Below, piece after piece: positions 8,781 through 18,566 of a DNA stretch of 64,000 nt (position 1 is its first letter; every line of letters begins with the position of its first letter). The position numbers and the translations under genes were made by a program. The DNA comes from a marine gamma proteobacterium HTCC2143. Its GTDB lineage: Bacteria; Pseudomonadota; Gammaproteobacteria; Pseudomonadales; Dasaniaceae. The stretch is from assembly GCA_000169075.1 (NCBI GenBank), contig AAVT01000001.1, positions 186,001 to 250,000 of the forward strand, in the 5' to 3' direction. The notes beneath the pieces are model-generated. The model searched no databases and was not told where the DNA came from. It saw only the letters and a list, made by a program, of their open reading frames with translations.

Positions 8781-11222
8781 ATGAACAGGAAATTAAAAAT
8801 AAAAATGGGGACTGCTTTTTCAGCGTCAGCCGCAAGCTTAGTGTTACAACTGCTACCGGCAGCCGCTATCGCTCAAGAAGAAGCAAAGGGTGTTTTCGAA
8901 GAGGTTTTGGTGACAGCAAGAAAGCGGTCAGAATCTGCTCAATCAGTTCCCATTCCTATTACCGCACTATCGCAAGAGCAACTTCAAACCAGAAATATGA
9001 CTGAGATTCGTGACATCGAACGACTCAGCCCAAACACATCCATACAATACAGCTCAGTCAATGGCACAGCTGCTCAGATTTTTATGCGAGGCATCGGGCA
9101 AACTAATTGGTCTTCCACTCAGGATCCCAAAATAGGGATGTATGTTGATGGTGTATATTTAAGCCGTCCACAAGGCGGGCTACTTGATTTCATGGATATT
9201 GAGCGAGTAGAAGTGCTAAGGGGACCGCAGGGAACTCTATTTGGTCGCAACACAACCGCAGGACTTATACATATAATAAATAACAAGCCTAGCCAAGAGT
9301 TTGAAGCTGACGTTCAATTTGGCATTGGTAATGAAAATCATCAAAGTTATGGCTTTATGGTCAACGCCCCAATAACAAATTCGTTAGCCGCACGATTCGC
9401 CCTTTATGACAAAAAGACGGATGGCAACATCATCAATTCGGTTACCGGAAAAGATCGAGGTAATGAAAACTCCCTATCTTATCGTGGATCTTTATTATGG
9501 GATCAGGATGATTTTTCCGCGCAGTTCACCTTCGATCATTTCGAAGCCGATGAACGCGCACCATTGGGAACTTGTCGCTTCACAGGTCCGGACAATCCAT
9601 TTGCCGCGCAAGGACTTCCTTTCCTCGCGACGATTTTCGGGGTCTATGGCGATATGAAAGCCAATTGTGAGAGCACCACAAAAGATGTGTCTATTGACAA
9701 TACCAACAATGAAAGCGCAAAAAGTGATGTGGATGCATATACGCTTCGTCTAGGCTACGATTTTGACGGTGTAGAGCTAACATCGATTACTTCACTCAGA
9801 AAGATTGACAATTTTAATGGCAGCTGGGGCTGGGTAATGGGTAATGGCCCCAACGTTAATTTTTTAGAAATTCTCAACAATAAAAGCGAGAATGAAATTT
9901 TTTCTCAGGAGCTAAGACTGACTGGCAGCACCGACAATTTAAACTGGGTGGTAGGAGCCTATCTATTCAAAGAAGAGTCCGAGGAAAGCCTAGATGCGCC
10001 ATTGTTTCGAGGCGTCACTATACCTAGTCCAGCAGACTGGCCATTTTTTTACGCACCTAATCCTGCAGGGGGTACCGTTGGTGACGGCGTCGTTGGAGCC
10101 CAGCTCTATGGCAGTCGTTATCAAGCTTATGATGTCGTCAATAAAAATAAAGCCGTTTTTGCTGAAGCTACCTATACCTTTAACGATCGCTGGGACCTAA
10201 CACTGGGGGCGCGCTATACGGAAGACGACCGGGAGTTTACCCGAATTCAGACGCTGTTCGGGGGAGATTTTGATCCCGCCTATTTCTGTCCGGGTATGCC
10301 AACGGTCGAACTTGCCCCTGGCGTCGTGATACCAGGTAGCGATCGATGCTTTCAAGATGTTAGTTACGACAAGATTACGCCACGAGCTATTGTTAATTAT
10401 CAGCTGAATGATGATGTGATGTTCTATGCGAGTTATAGCGTCGGTTACTCCAGCGGCGGCTTCAATCAGGATGTCAGGATGCGAGCCTATGAACCTGAGG
10501 TGTCCGATAACTATGAATTCGGATTCAAGTCAGAGTTTTTTGATAGCAAGCTAAGAGTTAATGCGTCGGCGTTTATTAATGACTATCAAAACCAGCAACT
10601 TACGGTTGGTCGAGTAGTAAACGGCCAAGCAACAGCTGACCTTATTAATGCTCAGGAAGCTCAGATCAAGGGACTTGAACTGGAAGTATTGGGGCAGTTG
10701 ACCGACGCATTAAGTATTGCCATATCTGCGGGATATATAGAAGGAGACTATAAGAAGTTCACAGTAGACGATAACGCCATAGAGACCAACTCAGATACCG
10801 GTGAAATTACCGAAGTTATCGTGGTGAGGGATCTGAGTGACGTTGAGTTTGGCAACAACGGTGATGAGCTGTCGTTCGATGTCAGCCTTTTACATATTAT
10901 GGATTTGGGCAACAACGGAGATATTACCTCGTCCCTTGGTTACAGCTACAAGGATGACCAATATTCTACATTAAGAAATACGCCCTCCTCGTTTGAGCCA
11001 AGTTATTGGTTATTAGATTCTCGCGTTACTTGGAATTTACCCAATGGTAAGACTCACATCTCACTGTGGGGAACCAATCTCACCGATGAAGAGTATGTTG
11101 ATACACAGATTAACCAATCGGGCGATCTAGCGGTAGGTGGAACCGACCCAAGCTTAGGCATGACTGCAGTCTACTGGGGTGCACCGCAGAGATTTGGGCT
11201 TGAGGTTCGTCATACTTTCTAA
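8781..11222 (+). CDS. TonB-dependent outer-membrane receptor
   Basis: Outer-membrane, TonB-energised receptor of 813 residues. The N-terminus carries a signal peptide ending near AIAQEE and a TonB-box-like EEVLVTARKR. The plug follows with MRGIGQTN, the D(G)VY segment and VEVLRGPQGTLFGRNTTAG. The beta-barrel closes with an aromatic end (RHTF). The ATG at 8781 is chosen because GGAG lies six bases before it, inside a spurious in-frame ATG at 8769. The type is the large catabolic family common in sphingomonads and marine gammaproteobacteria, not an obvious siderophore receptor. Flanking catabolic enzymes suggest import of the block's substrate. Confidence 0.92.
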   Translation: MNRKLKIKMGTAFSASAASLVLQLLPAAAIAQEEAKGVFEEVLVTARKRSESAQSVPIPITALSQEQLQTRNMTEIRDIERLSPNTSIQYSSVNGTAAQIFMRGIGQTNWSSTQDPKIGMYVDGVYLSRPQGGLLDFMDIERVEVLRGPQGTLFGRNTTAGLIHIINNKPSQEFEADVQFGIGNENHQSYGFMVNAPITNSLAARFALYDKKTDGNIINSVTGKDRGNENSLSYRGSLLWDQDDFSAQFTFDHFEADERAPLGTCRFTGPDNPFAAQGLPFLATIFGVYGDMKANCESTTKDVSIDNTNNESAKSDVDAYTLRLGYDFDGVELTSITSLRKIDNFNGSWGWVMGNGPNVNFLEILNNKSENEIFSQELRLTGSTDNLNWVVGAYLFKEESEESLDAPLFRGVTIPSPADWPFFYAPNPAGGTVGDGVVGAQLYGSRYQAYDVVNKNKAVFAEATYTFNDRWDLTLGARYTEDDREFTRIQTLFGGDFDPAYFCPGMPTVELAPGVVIPGSDRCFQDVSYDKITPRAIVNYQLNDDVMFYASYSVGYSSGGFNQDVRMRAYEPEVSDNYEFGFKSEFFDSKLRVNASAFINDYQNQQLTVGRVVNGQATADLINAQEAQIKGLELEVLGQLTDALSIAISAGYIEGDYKKFTVDDNAIETNSDTGEITEVIVVRDLSDVEFGNNGDELSFDVSLLHIMDLGNNGDITSSLGYSYKDDQYSTLRNTPSSFEPSYWLLDSRVTWNLPNGKTHISLWGTNLTDEEYVDTQINQSGDLAVGGTDPSLGMTAVYWGAPQRFGLEVRHTF

Positions 11223-11260
11223 CCGTAGAATAGCCATATATTAGTACATCGTTAAACGAT

Positions 11261-11286
11261 ACCCCCTACCTCAGGGGGTTTTTTTT
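11261..11286 (+). terminator. Rho-independent terminator after the TonB-dependent receptor
   Basis: A perfect 7-bp stem ACCCCCT (11261-11267) / AGGGGGT (11273-11279) with a five-base loop runs straight into eight Ts (11279-11286), 38 bases after the receptor stop codon. Confidence 0.9.
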
Positions 11287-11438
11287 GTGCCCTAGTCGAT
11301 TTGATTACTTCACGTGGTTTGACTATCCTCACAACCTAGATTGAAACGACTATCGCTTGAGACACTCTTAACGAAGTTATGCAACGATCCTCTGCAATTT
11401 ATAAGCAACCCCTGCTCACCACTGTAAGGAATACTCCA

Positions 11439-12449
11439 ATGAATGAATCGCCCATTGACGGTTTAACATTTCGCTATATTGAAACAAATGGCATCCGTAT
11501 GCGAATCGGTGAAATGGGGACCGAGGGGCCCTTGGTTCTGCTGGTTCACGGCTGGCCTGAGACTTGGTACTCCTGGCGTCACCAAATTTCCGCGCTGGCA
11601 AATGCAGGCTATCGCGTGGTGGTCCCGGAAATGAGGGGTTATGGTAAAACCGATGCCCCGCAAGCCATCGAAGAATACGATATCGTCCATCTTGCCGGTG
11701 ATTTAGTCGGTATTCTTGATGAGCTGGGCGAAGAACACGCAGCACTGGTCAGCCATGACTGGGGGGCGATTGTTTCAGCGACTACGGTGCTATTACACCC
11801 TGATCGTTTTTCAAGCCTAGTGTTGATGAGCGTGCCTTACGCCGGCCGTGGTAAACAGTCGCGAATGGATGCCTGGAACAAACAATTTGGTGACAATTTC
11901 TTTTATATCCTCTACCACAACCTGCCGGGCGGTGTTGCCGAGGCAGAATATGACAGTGATCCCGCAGGCCTTCTCAGCCGACTTTATTTATCACCTGACT
12001 CACCAAGGGCGAAGCCCGAAGTTACTGATCCACTGATGTCTGCGGGAGGCTGGATTCCTCGTCTTGGAGCCGCTATAGAACTGCCCGCTTGGTTGTCGCA
12101 AGCAGAGCTGGACTATTATGTCGCTCAGTTTACTGAGTGTGGCTTCCGAGGTGGCGTAAACTACTACCGTAATTTCCAACGCAACTGGGAAATAACGTCG
12201 CAGCTCGCCGAGGCTAAGATTGAAATACCGACATTATTTCTGGCGGGCGCAAAAGACAATGTGATTTTAGGCGCTGACGCGGAGAGCCTTCGGAAGCTGA
12301 TGGCACCGGCTATTTCCGATTTACGAGAGGTAGTGATTGTTCCTGAAATGGGCCACTGGATTCAGCAGGAAGACGCAGCAACGACGAATAAAGTGGTACT
12401 CGATTTCCTCGACAGCTTGTCTTCACAGCCCAGTGTATCGATCAAGTAA
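11439..12449 (+). CDS. Epoxide hydrolase-like alpha/beta hydrolase
   Basis: Alpha/beta-fold hydrolase of the soluble epoxide hydrolase type, 336 residues. The oxyanion motif HGWPETW begins at residue 37 and the nucleophile is Asp107 in SHDWGA; Asp rather than Ser marks epoxide hydrolases or haloalkane dehalogenases. The catalytic His is in PEMGHWIQQE near the C-terminus, and Tyr residues of the cap domain (YYVAQF, NYYRNF) fit epoxide-oxygen activation. ATG 11439 is preferred to upstream 11379 because AAGGA lies eight bases before it. It follows a terminator, so it is transcribed separately from the receptor. Confidence 0.88.
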   Translation: MNESPIDGLTFRYIETNGIRMRIGEMGTEGPLVLLVHGWPETWYSWRHQISALANAGYRVVVPEMRGYGKTDAPQAIEEYDIVHLAGDLVGILDELGEEHAALVSHDWGAIVSATTVLLHPDRFSSLVLMSVPYAGRGKQSRMDAWNKQFGDNFFYILYHNLPGGVAEAEYDSDPAGLLSRLYLSPDSPRAKPEVTDPLMSAGGWIPRLGAAIELPAWLSQAELDYYVAQFTECGFRGGVNYYRNFQRNWEITSQLAEAKIEIPTLFLAGAKDNVILGADAESLRKLMAPAISDLREVVIVPEMGHWIQQEDAATTNKVVLDFLDSLSSQPSVSIK

Positions 12450-12481
12450 ACCGATAGCCCTGCGAAGGCCGGCGATGAGTT

Positions 12482-13846
12482 TCATTGCAAAATATCGATC
12501 GCCACATCGTGCAGGCTTTTTACTCCGGTAGCAATTGTCAATTCTGGGTCTGGATAAAAGAGTGGCGAGTGTAAACTGGGCAACAGGTATTCTCCTCGCT
12601 GTGCTGCATCATAACGATCCTGTGACATTGCGCCCAAACGCAACATTAGGCTAGGAATTTTCGGCGCAATCCGCGAATAGCGAGCAAAGTCTTCGCCACC
12701 CATCACTTTTTCAACCGGCACAACTTTATCGGTCCCCAACGACTTGCGCAGAATGCCTGCCGCCCTCTCGGTAAGTTGAGGATCATTCCACAGCGCCGGT
12801 GTATATTCTGCCTTCACCTGTACTTCCGGTAATTTGTTCTCCGGTAAGCCCGTTGCTCTTCCCTGATTAATAGCAATTCGCTCAATGCCCTTGAGTAATT
12901 TATTACGGGTCTCGTCACTGTAAGATCTCACTGTGAGTTGTAAATCAGCCCGATCCGATATGATATTGTGCTTACTGCCGGCATGTATAGACCCGACGGT
13001 AACCACCGCAGGCTTCAATGGACTTATTTCCCTAGACACCAAGGTTTGTAAATCCATAATGATTTTCGCGGCTAAAACGATGGGGTCTTTGCCACTCTCG
13101 GGATAAGCTCCATGGCCGCCTATACCGTGGACCGTGATATCAACGGAATCGACGTTAGCCATCATCCAGCCAGCAACATAACCGACATGCCCGGCGGGCA
13201 TACTCGGCGTCACATGCAAGGCTAAGTTATAATCTGGTCGAGGAAATCGCTCATAGAGTCCATCTTCCAGCATCATTCTCGCACCGGCACCCCGCTCCTC
13301 CGCAGGCTGACCTATGATTACCAACGTACCACGCCACTGATCGCGAGATGCTGATAGCGCTCTTGCCGCTCCCAGCACAGACACCATGTGGACATCATGT
13401 CCGCAGGCATGCATAACAGAAACAACTTGACCCGTTAGTTCTCGAGCTTTCACCTGACTAGCAAATGGAAAAGGTGACTGTTCGGCAACAGGCAAGCCAT
13501 CCATGTCACTTCGAATCATTAACGTGGGACCATCGCCATTGTGAAGGGTTCCGACAACGCCGTAAGCACCAACCTGCTCATTCAGCACCGACCCATCCGC
13601 AGCCAGTTTTGCGCGGATGTCGCCACCCACATGCTGAGTGACCTCAAACCCCGCGGCCGAGAGTTCTGTGGCAAACCGCGTCGCTGTATCCCTTTCTTGA
13701 AATGATAATTCGGGATTGGCATGAAAATGCTGATACAGCTCTAACAACGGAGTTTGGGCGAAAGAGAGTGAATGAAATAAAATTAAAACGAGTAATACCA
13801 TTAAACGATTTAACATTAACATTCGACTACTCCGTCTAAAATACAA
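12482..13846 (-). CDS. Exported M20-family amidohydrolase (N-acyl amino acid / IAA-conjugate hydrolase type)
   Basis: Dizinc M20D peptidase-like amidohydrolase of 454 residues with an N-terminal signal sequence (hydrophobic LMVLLVLILFHSL ending SFAQ), so it is probably periplasmic; most relatives are cytoplasmic. Metal-binding blocks are visible: DMDGLPV, HACGHDVHM, PAEERGAGA, and later GGEDFARYS. The cap domain includes HGIGGHGAYPE. Family members hydrolyse N-acyl or amide-conjugated amino acids. The true start could be one of several nearby Mets before the signal sequence. It converges on the epoxide hydrolase gene with a 32-base gap. Substrate unknown. Confidence 0.9.
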   Translation of the reverse strand: MYFRRSSRMLMLNRLMVLLVLILFHSLSFAQTPLLELYQHFHANPELSFQERDTATRFATELSAAGFEVTQHVGGDIRAKLAADGSVLNEQVGAYGVVGTLHNGDGPTLMIRSDMDGLPVAEQSPFPFASQVKARELTGQVVSVMHACGHDVHMVSVLGAARALSASRDQWRGTLVIIGQPAEERGAGARMMLEDGLYERFPRPDYNLALHVTPSMPAGHVGYVAGWMMANVDSVDITVHGIGGHGAYPESGKDPIVLAAKIIMDLQTLVSREISPLKPAVVTVGSIHAGSKHNIISDRADLQLTVRSYSDETRNKLLKGIERIAINQGRATGLPENKLPEVQVKAEYTPALWNDPQLTERAAGILRKSLGTDKVVPVEKVMGGEDFARYSRIAPKIPSLMLRLGAMSQDRYDAAQRGEYLLPSLHSPLFYPDPELTIATGVKSLHDVAIDILQ

Positions 13847-13926
13847 ATTTTTTCACCGACACAAACATACCCCAACACGTCAAAGACCCTAAGCTAGCAT
13901 CATTAACATCAGATTTTTGCTACAGG

Positions 13927-14943
13927 TCATTGCAATAAAGCCAGCGCTGCCTCAGCCCTGGTTGAAACACCCTGCTTTTGAGCCTCCAAATCTACGTCGC
14001 GGTCTTTACCCATAGCTCCAACTAAGTAGCGTTTATAAACACCTTGACCAATCGCCGCGAGACGCCAGTGAGAAAACGCTCTGTAATAATTTATATTGGA
14101 AAGATCTCTCCCCGTTTTTGCAGTGTATATTTCACAGAGTTCTTCCCTACTGGGATAACCACCCACAGCGGTTGGCGACTGATCTCCCTCTCTTGTTTCT
14201 ATTTCACCAGGAGACACCCAGTTATTAAGCAAATAGCCCACATCGGCCAGCGGGTCACCCAGTGTGCAAAGTTCCCAGTCGAGAATGGCTTTTACCGATG
14301 ACCCCTCCACCAACATGTTACCAAGGCGGTAATCTCCATGAACAATAGTGGCACCCACTTGCTCGGGCATCCTTTCAGCCAGTAACCGCGCACTCTCATC
14401 CATTGCCGGTATTTCATGGGTTTTAGAGGCTTCCCACTGCCCAGTCCAGCGTTTTAGCTGTCGAGCCAGATAGGCTTCTTTACGACCTAAGTCGCCCAAA
14501 CCAACATCGTCAGGATTGATCAGGTGCAGGCGAGTCAGTATATTGATCACATTATGACCGATATCCGTTCTGTCGGTCGCAGAAACACTTTGCCCAATGT
14601 GAGAATCATTGAGAACTAGACCCTCGACAAACCCCATCACATAAAAGGGCGCTTCGTTAACCGTTTTGTCGGTACATAACCCCCACGTTTTAGGCACTGG
14701 CACGTCAACATTTTGCAAGGCTGAAATAATTTTGAATTCTCGACCCATATCGTGCGCACTTTCCAGCACATGACCTAAAGGAGGTCTGCGCAGCACATAA
14801 GATTGACCCCTGCTGTCAGTGCACTTATACGTCAAATTCGAATGACCGCCGGTGATCAGCTGGAATGTGAGCGGCGGCTTTATTGCGGGAATATGTTCCA
14901 GCATCCACGCGGTTACACTTTCATTATTAATGCCATCAATCAT
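13927..14943 (-). CDS. Phosphotransferase (APH) family protein of acyl-CoA dehydrogenase operon
   Basis: Aminoglycoside-phosphotransferase/choline-kinase-fold protein of 338 residues. The nucleotide-binding N-lobe has GGHSNLTYKC, the catalytic loop reads VHGDYRLGNM and the metal loop LDWELCTLGDPLADVGYL. Proteins of this type sit beside or are fused to acyl-CoA dehydrogenases (as in eukaryotic ACAD10/11), where they phosphorylate hydroxyacyl-CoA intermediates; that role is known for relatives and inferred here. It is the last of three genes with two acyl-CoA dehydrogenases, 81 bases after the second. Antibiotic resistance is unlikely from this context. Confidence 0.9.
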   Translation of the reverse strand: MIDGINNESVTAWMLEHIPAIKPPLTFQLITGGHSNLTYKCTDSRGQSYVLRRPPLGHVLESAHDMGREFKIISALQNVDVPVPKTWGLCTDKTVNEAPFYVMGFVEGLVLNDSHIGQSVSATDRTDIGHNVINILTRLHLINPDDVGLGDLGRKEAYLARQLKRWTGQWEASKTHEIPAMDESARLLAERMPEQVGATIVHGDYRLGNMLVEGSSVKAILDWELCTLGDPLADVGYLLNNWVSPGEIETREGDQSPTAVGGYPSREELCEIYTAKTGRDLSNINYYRAFSHWRLAAIGQGVYKRYLVGAMGKDRDVDLEAQKQGVSTRAEAALALLQ

Positions 14944-15024
14944 TATCTTCTCCGATGTTACTCAATTTTTTTGCTGCAATGTGCTGGCTCAGCAAGACGC
15001 GCCCTTGAATTTTTTAAATTCCCA

Positions 15025-16266
15025 TTATCGACCTGTAGGTATGTCGCTAAATGCCATCCCTTTGTCGGCGCGAATATCACCGGGTAGTCCCAAAACTCGT
15101 TCGGCAATGATGTTTCGTAATATTTCGTCAGTACCTCCCTCAACCCGCGTCGCGGGGGACCGTAATAACATCGCCTGAAAGCGGGCCGACAGTTCGGCCA
15201 GCTCGGGGTCGACCAAGATACCCGATAGATCTTGCAAGTCTAGCGCTACCATCGACATATCCTGCATCATTGAACCGGCCACCAGTTTTCCGATCGAAGC
15301 TTCAGGGCCTGGTGTTTCTCCTCGGGACAGCGCACTGATCATTCTTGAGCTGGTATACTTCAAGCCACTGGTTCGGCAGTGCCAATCTGCTAACTTATCA
15401 CGAACCGCCTTGTCCTTAATGGCAAGACCTTCCCCCGTTTGCAAAGACTTCACTAAGGCAAGCATCTCAGGAAAACCAGTCGGCATCGAACCGCCGATCG
15501 ACAAGCGTTCGTTCATCAATGTTGTCAGAGACACACTCCAGCCATTACCTACCTCGCCAAGGCGCTGGGCATCCGGTATGCGCACATCGGTAAAATAGAC
15601 CTCGTTGAAACCGCTTTGGCCGTTGGCCTGTTTGATGGGGCGTATTTCAACTCCAGGAGATTTCATGCTTAGAAAAAACATGGTCAATCCCTGATGCTTG
15701 GCGACGGATGGATCGGTGCGAGTAATCAACATACCGTAGTCGGAATGATGAGCGCCCGAGGTCCATATTTTCTGGCCATTGATAACCCAGTCATCACCGT
15801 CGCGCTCGGCCTTGGTTCGCAAACCAGCCAAGTCAGACCCGCTACCCGGCTCAGAAAATAACTGACACCAAACTTCTTCACCTGCAGCCAGTTTTGGTAA
15901 GTAGCGTTTTTTCTGTCCCTCACTCGCATAAGACATAACCGTAGGACCACACATACCTTCGCCAATAGTGAATAATCCACCGAGGGCAGCATAATGGCCC
16001 TCTTCCTGTTGCCAGATAACACGCTCTATTGGGCTTGCGCCAACGCCCCCATATTCTTGCGGCCACGATAGGCAAGCCCAGCCGGCATCAAACTTCTTTT
16101 TACGCCATGCCTTGGACTCGTCATTGGCGTTGTAGTCACCCAAATCCATGGTCGCAAAACTGGCTTTTTCTAAGTAAGGCAATAAATATTTGGGGGCATT
16201 GTCATCGATCCAATGACGAACACTGGAACGGAATTCCGCTTCTTGTGGGGTATCATCAAAATTCAT
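15025..16266 (-). CDS. Acyl-CoA dehydrogenase (larger partner)
   Basis: FAD-dependent acyl-CoA dehydrogenase, 413 residues, catalysing alpha,beta-desaturation of an acyl-CoA in beta-oxidation. The FAD/substrate segment CQLFSEPGSGSDLAGL is visible mid-protein, then WVINGQKIWTSGAH, and in the C-terminal helical domain PGPEASIGKL and VEGGTDEILRNIIAERVLGLP. It lies 11 bases downstream of a second, smaller acyl-CoA dehydrogenase, a pairing seen for heteromeric alpha-beta enzymes acting on steroid side chains or other bulky acyl-CoAs. Whether the two assemble is inference. Confidence 0.92.
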   Translation of the reverse strand: MNFDDTPQEAEFRSSVRHWIDDNAPKYLLPYLEKASFATMDLGDYNANDESKAWRKKKFDAGWACLSWPQEYGGVGASPIERVIWQQEEGHYAALGGLFTIGEGMCGPTVMSYASEGQKKRYLPKLAAGEEVWCQLFSEPGSGSDLAGLRTKAERDGDDWVINGQKIWTSGAHHSDYGMLITRTDPSVAKHQGLTMFFLSMKSPGVEIRPIKQANGQSGFNEVYFTDVRIPDAQRLGEVGNGWSVSLTTLMNERLSIGGSMPTGFPEMLALVKSLQTGEGLAIKDKAVRDKLADWHCRTSGLKYTSSRMISALSRGETPGPEASIGKLVAGSMMQDMSMVALDLQDLSGILVDPELAELSARFQAMLLRSPATRVEGGTDEILRNIIAERVLGLPGDIRADKGMAFSDIPTGR

Positions 16267-16277
16267 AATTATAACTC

Positions 16278-17390
16278 CTATGCCGCATCACTAGATTCAA
16301 GCTGGCTAACCAATCGATCCTTCCAAACTGACTGACCGCCTAGCAAGACCGCCAGTAAGTTTGATCGTCGATAAAACAAATGGCAATCAAACTCCCAGGT
16401 AAAACCCATGCCGCCGTGTGTTTGAATATTATTTTTTGAACAATGCTGAAATGCCTGGGTTGCGCTCACCCTTGCCGTAGCTGCCGCCAAGGGTAATTCG
16501 TCGGCGTCGGTCGACAGCGCCCAAGCGCCGTAATAACAGTTTGACCTAGCAAGTTCGAGATCCACATACATATCAGCCAACATATGCTTCACTGCCTGAA
16601 ACGAACCAATCGGACGCCCAAAGGCATAACGTTCCTGAGCATAATCTGTCGCCATCTCAAGCGCTCTTTGGGCACCTCCAATCTGCTCAAAGGCAACAAG
16701 AACGGCGGCGCGATTGAGCACTTGCTCCAATAAGTTCCAGCCATCACCGGCATCACCCAAACGCTGGCCAGCAACAGCATTAAAGGTCAGCGTCGAAAAA
16801 TTACGACTGGGATCAATCGTCTCGAGGGTTTCTCGCGTCACACCACTATCAGTAAGATCGACGGCGAACAAAGACAGACCTTCATCATCTCTGGCAATAA
16901 CAATAGCCACGTCTGCAACATCACCATCGGGCACTAAAATTTTTCGTCCGTTCAGCACCCCCTCTTCCCACCGCATAGCAATGGTGTCAGGCTGTAACGG
17001 CCCGTTAATTTCCCAGGCGGCAAGGGTTCCGATTTTCTCACCACTGGCCAGCCCCGGCAGCAACGCTAGCTTTTGTTCGTTATTGGCAGCAACTTTTAGT
17101 GCTTCGACAGCCAAAAATATTGATGACGAAAATGGTACCGGCGCTAACGCTCTTCCGAGCTCTTCGGCCACCACGCACAACTCCAAATAACCAGCACCCG
17201 CCCCGCCCAAACTATCGTCTATTGCTGTGCCTTGCACACCCATTTCACACAGAACACGCCATAGCTGACTATCATGAGGGCTGTCACTTTCGAGTATCTG
17301 GCGAACATCCGCTGATCTGCAATGGTCATCCAGAGCTCTGCGAATCTGATTCTTGAGTAGAACTTGATCCTCTGAAAATTCAAAATTCAT
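16278..17390 (-). CDS. Acyl-CoA dehydrogenase (smaller partner)
   Basis: Acyl-CoA dehydrogenase family protein of 370 residues, first gene of a three-gene minus-strand operon. The N-terminal helical domain and GGAGAGYLELCVVAEELGRA segment are typical; the C-terminal domain has the QAVKHMLADMYVDLE helix and THGGMGFTWEF. The middle domain is shorter and less conserved than in the neighbour, as is usual for the second subunit of paired dehydrogenases such as mycobacterial FadE26/FadE27. It may act alone or as the partner of the next gene. No terminator or other gene is evident between it and the upstream LysR gene. Confidence 0.9.
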   Translation of the reverse strand: MNFEFSEDQVLLKNQIRRALDDHCRSADVRQILESDSPHDSQLWRVLCEMGVQGTAIDDSLGGAGAGYLELCVVAEELGRALAPVPFSSSIFLAVEALKVAANNEQKLALLPGLASGEKIGTLAAWEINGPLQPDTIAMRWEEGVLNGRKILVPDGDVADVAIVIARDDEGLSLFAVDLTDSGVTRETLETIDPSRNFSTLTFNAVAGQRLGDAGDGWNLLEQVLNRAAVLVAFEQIGGAQRALEMATDYAQERYAFGRPIGSFQAVKHMLADMYVDLELARSNCYYGAWALSTDADELPLAAATARVSATQAFQHCSKNNIQTHGGMGFTWEFDCHLFYRRSNLLAVLLGGQSVWKDRLVSQLESSDAA

Positions 17391-17557
17391 AGGGGATTCC
17401 TTGTTAAAGTGTTTTTATTATCACTGCCACAAATAATGTGTCATCACTGTTATTTTTCTAAGTTTTTGGCGCTGCCACTTTTGCTCCGCCAAGCTACAAC
17501 ATCCGATTAGACTAGTGGCTTAAATTCTGGGCATTAACGCTAAAGGAATCAACCGTT

Positions 17558-17617
17558 ATGAGCAAGCGTAAATATCAGTGAGTCCATGAAAATAGACTCG
17601 AAAGCAGACGCGATTGA
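17558..17617 (+). other. RBS-led seven-codon frame, possible gene remnant
   Basis: In the 248-base gap between the acyl-CoA dehydrogenase and LysR genes an AAAGGA site (17542-17547) sits ten bases before ATG AGC AAG, giving MSKRKYQ and then TGA. The same frame stays open for 11 more codons (VHENRLESRRD) to a second TGA. It could be a tiny peptide, or the decayed start of a lost gene. No family is recognised. Confidence 0.2.
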
Positions 17618-17638
17618 CAAAAAAACAGCAGCCTCCGC

Positions 17639-18532
17639 CTACTTATGTGCAGGTATTCCTCGTAATAAGGCCAGCATTTGCGTCGCAGCTGTGGACAATG
17701 GATAACGACGATTACTGAGCACACCGACTCGGCGCTCGATCGTATCACCGCTAATATCGCAACAATATGCTCCTAAGCTCTCCATTTGCTGCTGACACAA
17801 TGCAGGCACAACTGCGACACCAACTCCCGCCGCAACCATCGCACCTACTGTGGTCAACTGAAATGCCTCCAACAGCGGCATTCGTAATACCCCTGTCTTT
17901 TGAATTAACTGATCCGTCCAGCGGCGGGTACTCGAGCCCCTATTTAGAACGATCAACGTATCGTTAAGCAACTGCCTAAATTGGATCTTTGTTCTTCCTG
18001 ACAGAGCATGACTCATCGGTATTACTGCCACAAAGCGGTCGGTGAATAACGACTCAAACTGCTGCCCCTGCAAGTTATCCGGCTCAAAAGTGATACCCAA
18101 ATCAGCTCGACCCGTCTGAACCGCGTCAATAGCCTGTTCCATAACAATATCTTGTACCGCAATAGTGATATTTGGAAACTGTTGTTGATACTCCGCCACA
18201 ATCGCCGGCAACCGAGTGCTGGCAAAAGACGGCATTGCGGCGACCGTCAACTTACCTCGTTTCAACGAAAACAAACGATTTAAGTCGTCAAAGGCCTCCG
18301 ACCAGTCTGCAATTAAACGTTGCGCGATAGGCAAAAACTCAAGGCCTTCCGGAGTCAGTTGGACTGATCGGGTGGAGCGATTAAACAGTAAGCCGCCGAC
18401 GGTATCTTCCAGCTTGCCGATGGCGATACTGAGGGCTGGCTGCGAGATATACAGACGTTCAGAGGCCTCTGCGAAACTGCCGGTCTCGGCAATCGCAATA
18501 AACCCCCGTAATTGCTTGATAGAAACATTCAT
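17639..18532 (-). CDS. LysR-type transcriptional regulator
   Basis: LysR-family regulator of 297 residues: N-terminal winged helix-turn-helix (about residues 1-60, with FAEASERLYISQPALS as the recognition region) followed by a periplasmic-binding-protein-like effector domain starting near KLTVAAMPSFAS. It is divergent from acetoacetyl-CoA synthetase across a short AT-rich gap holding a TTGAT-N9-ATCAA dyad, so it probably controls that gene and itself. The inducer is unknown; a CoA ester or ketone body would fit the context. Confidence 0.93.
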   Translation of the reverse strand: MNVSIKQLRGFIAIAETGSFAEASERLYISQPALSIAIGKLEDTVGGLLFNRSTRSVQLTPEGLEFLPIAQRLIADWSEAFDDLNRLFSLKRGKLTVAAMPSFASTRLPAIVAEYQQQFPNITIAVQDIVMEQAIDAVQTGRADLGITFEPDNLQGQQFESLFTDRFVAVIPMSHALSGRTKIQFRQLLNDTLIVLNRGSSTRRWTDQLIQKTGVLRMPLLEAFQLTTVGAMVAAGVGVAVVPALCQQQMESLGAYCCDISGDTIERRVGVLSNRRYPLSTAATQMLALLRGIPAHK

Positions 18533-18566
18533 TTGTAAAGGTTATCAGTTGATCATTTAAATTAAT

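Noticed and set aside
13927..14943. Aminoglycoside resistance gene
   Set aside because: The fold is shared with aminoglycoside kinases, but the operon with acyl-CoA dehydrogenases points to CoA-ester metabolism.
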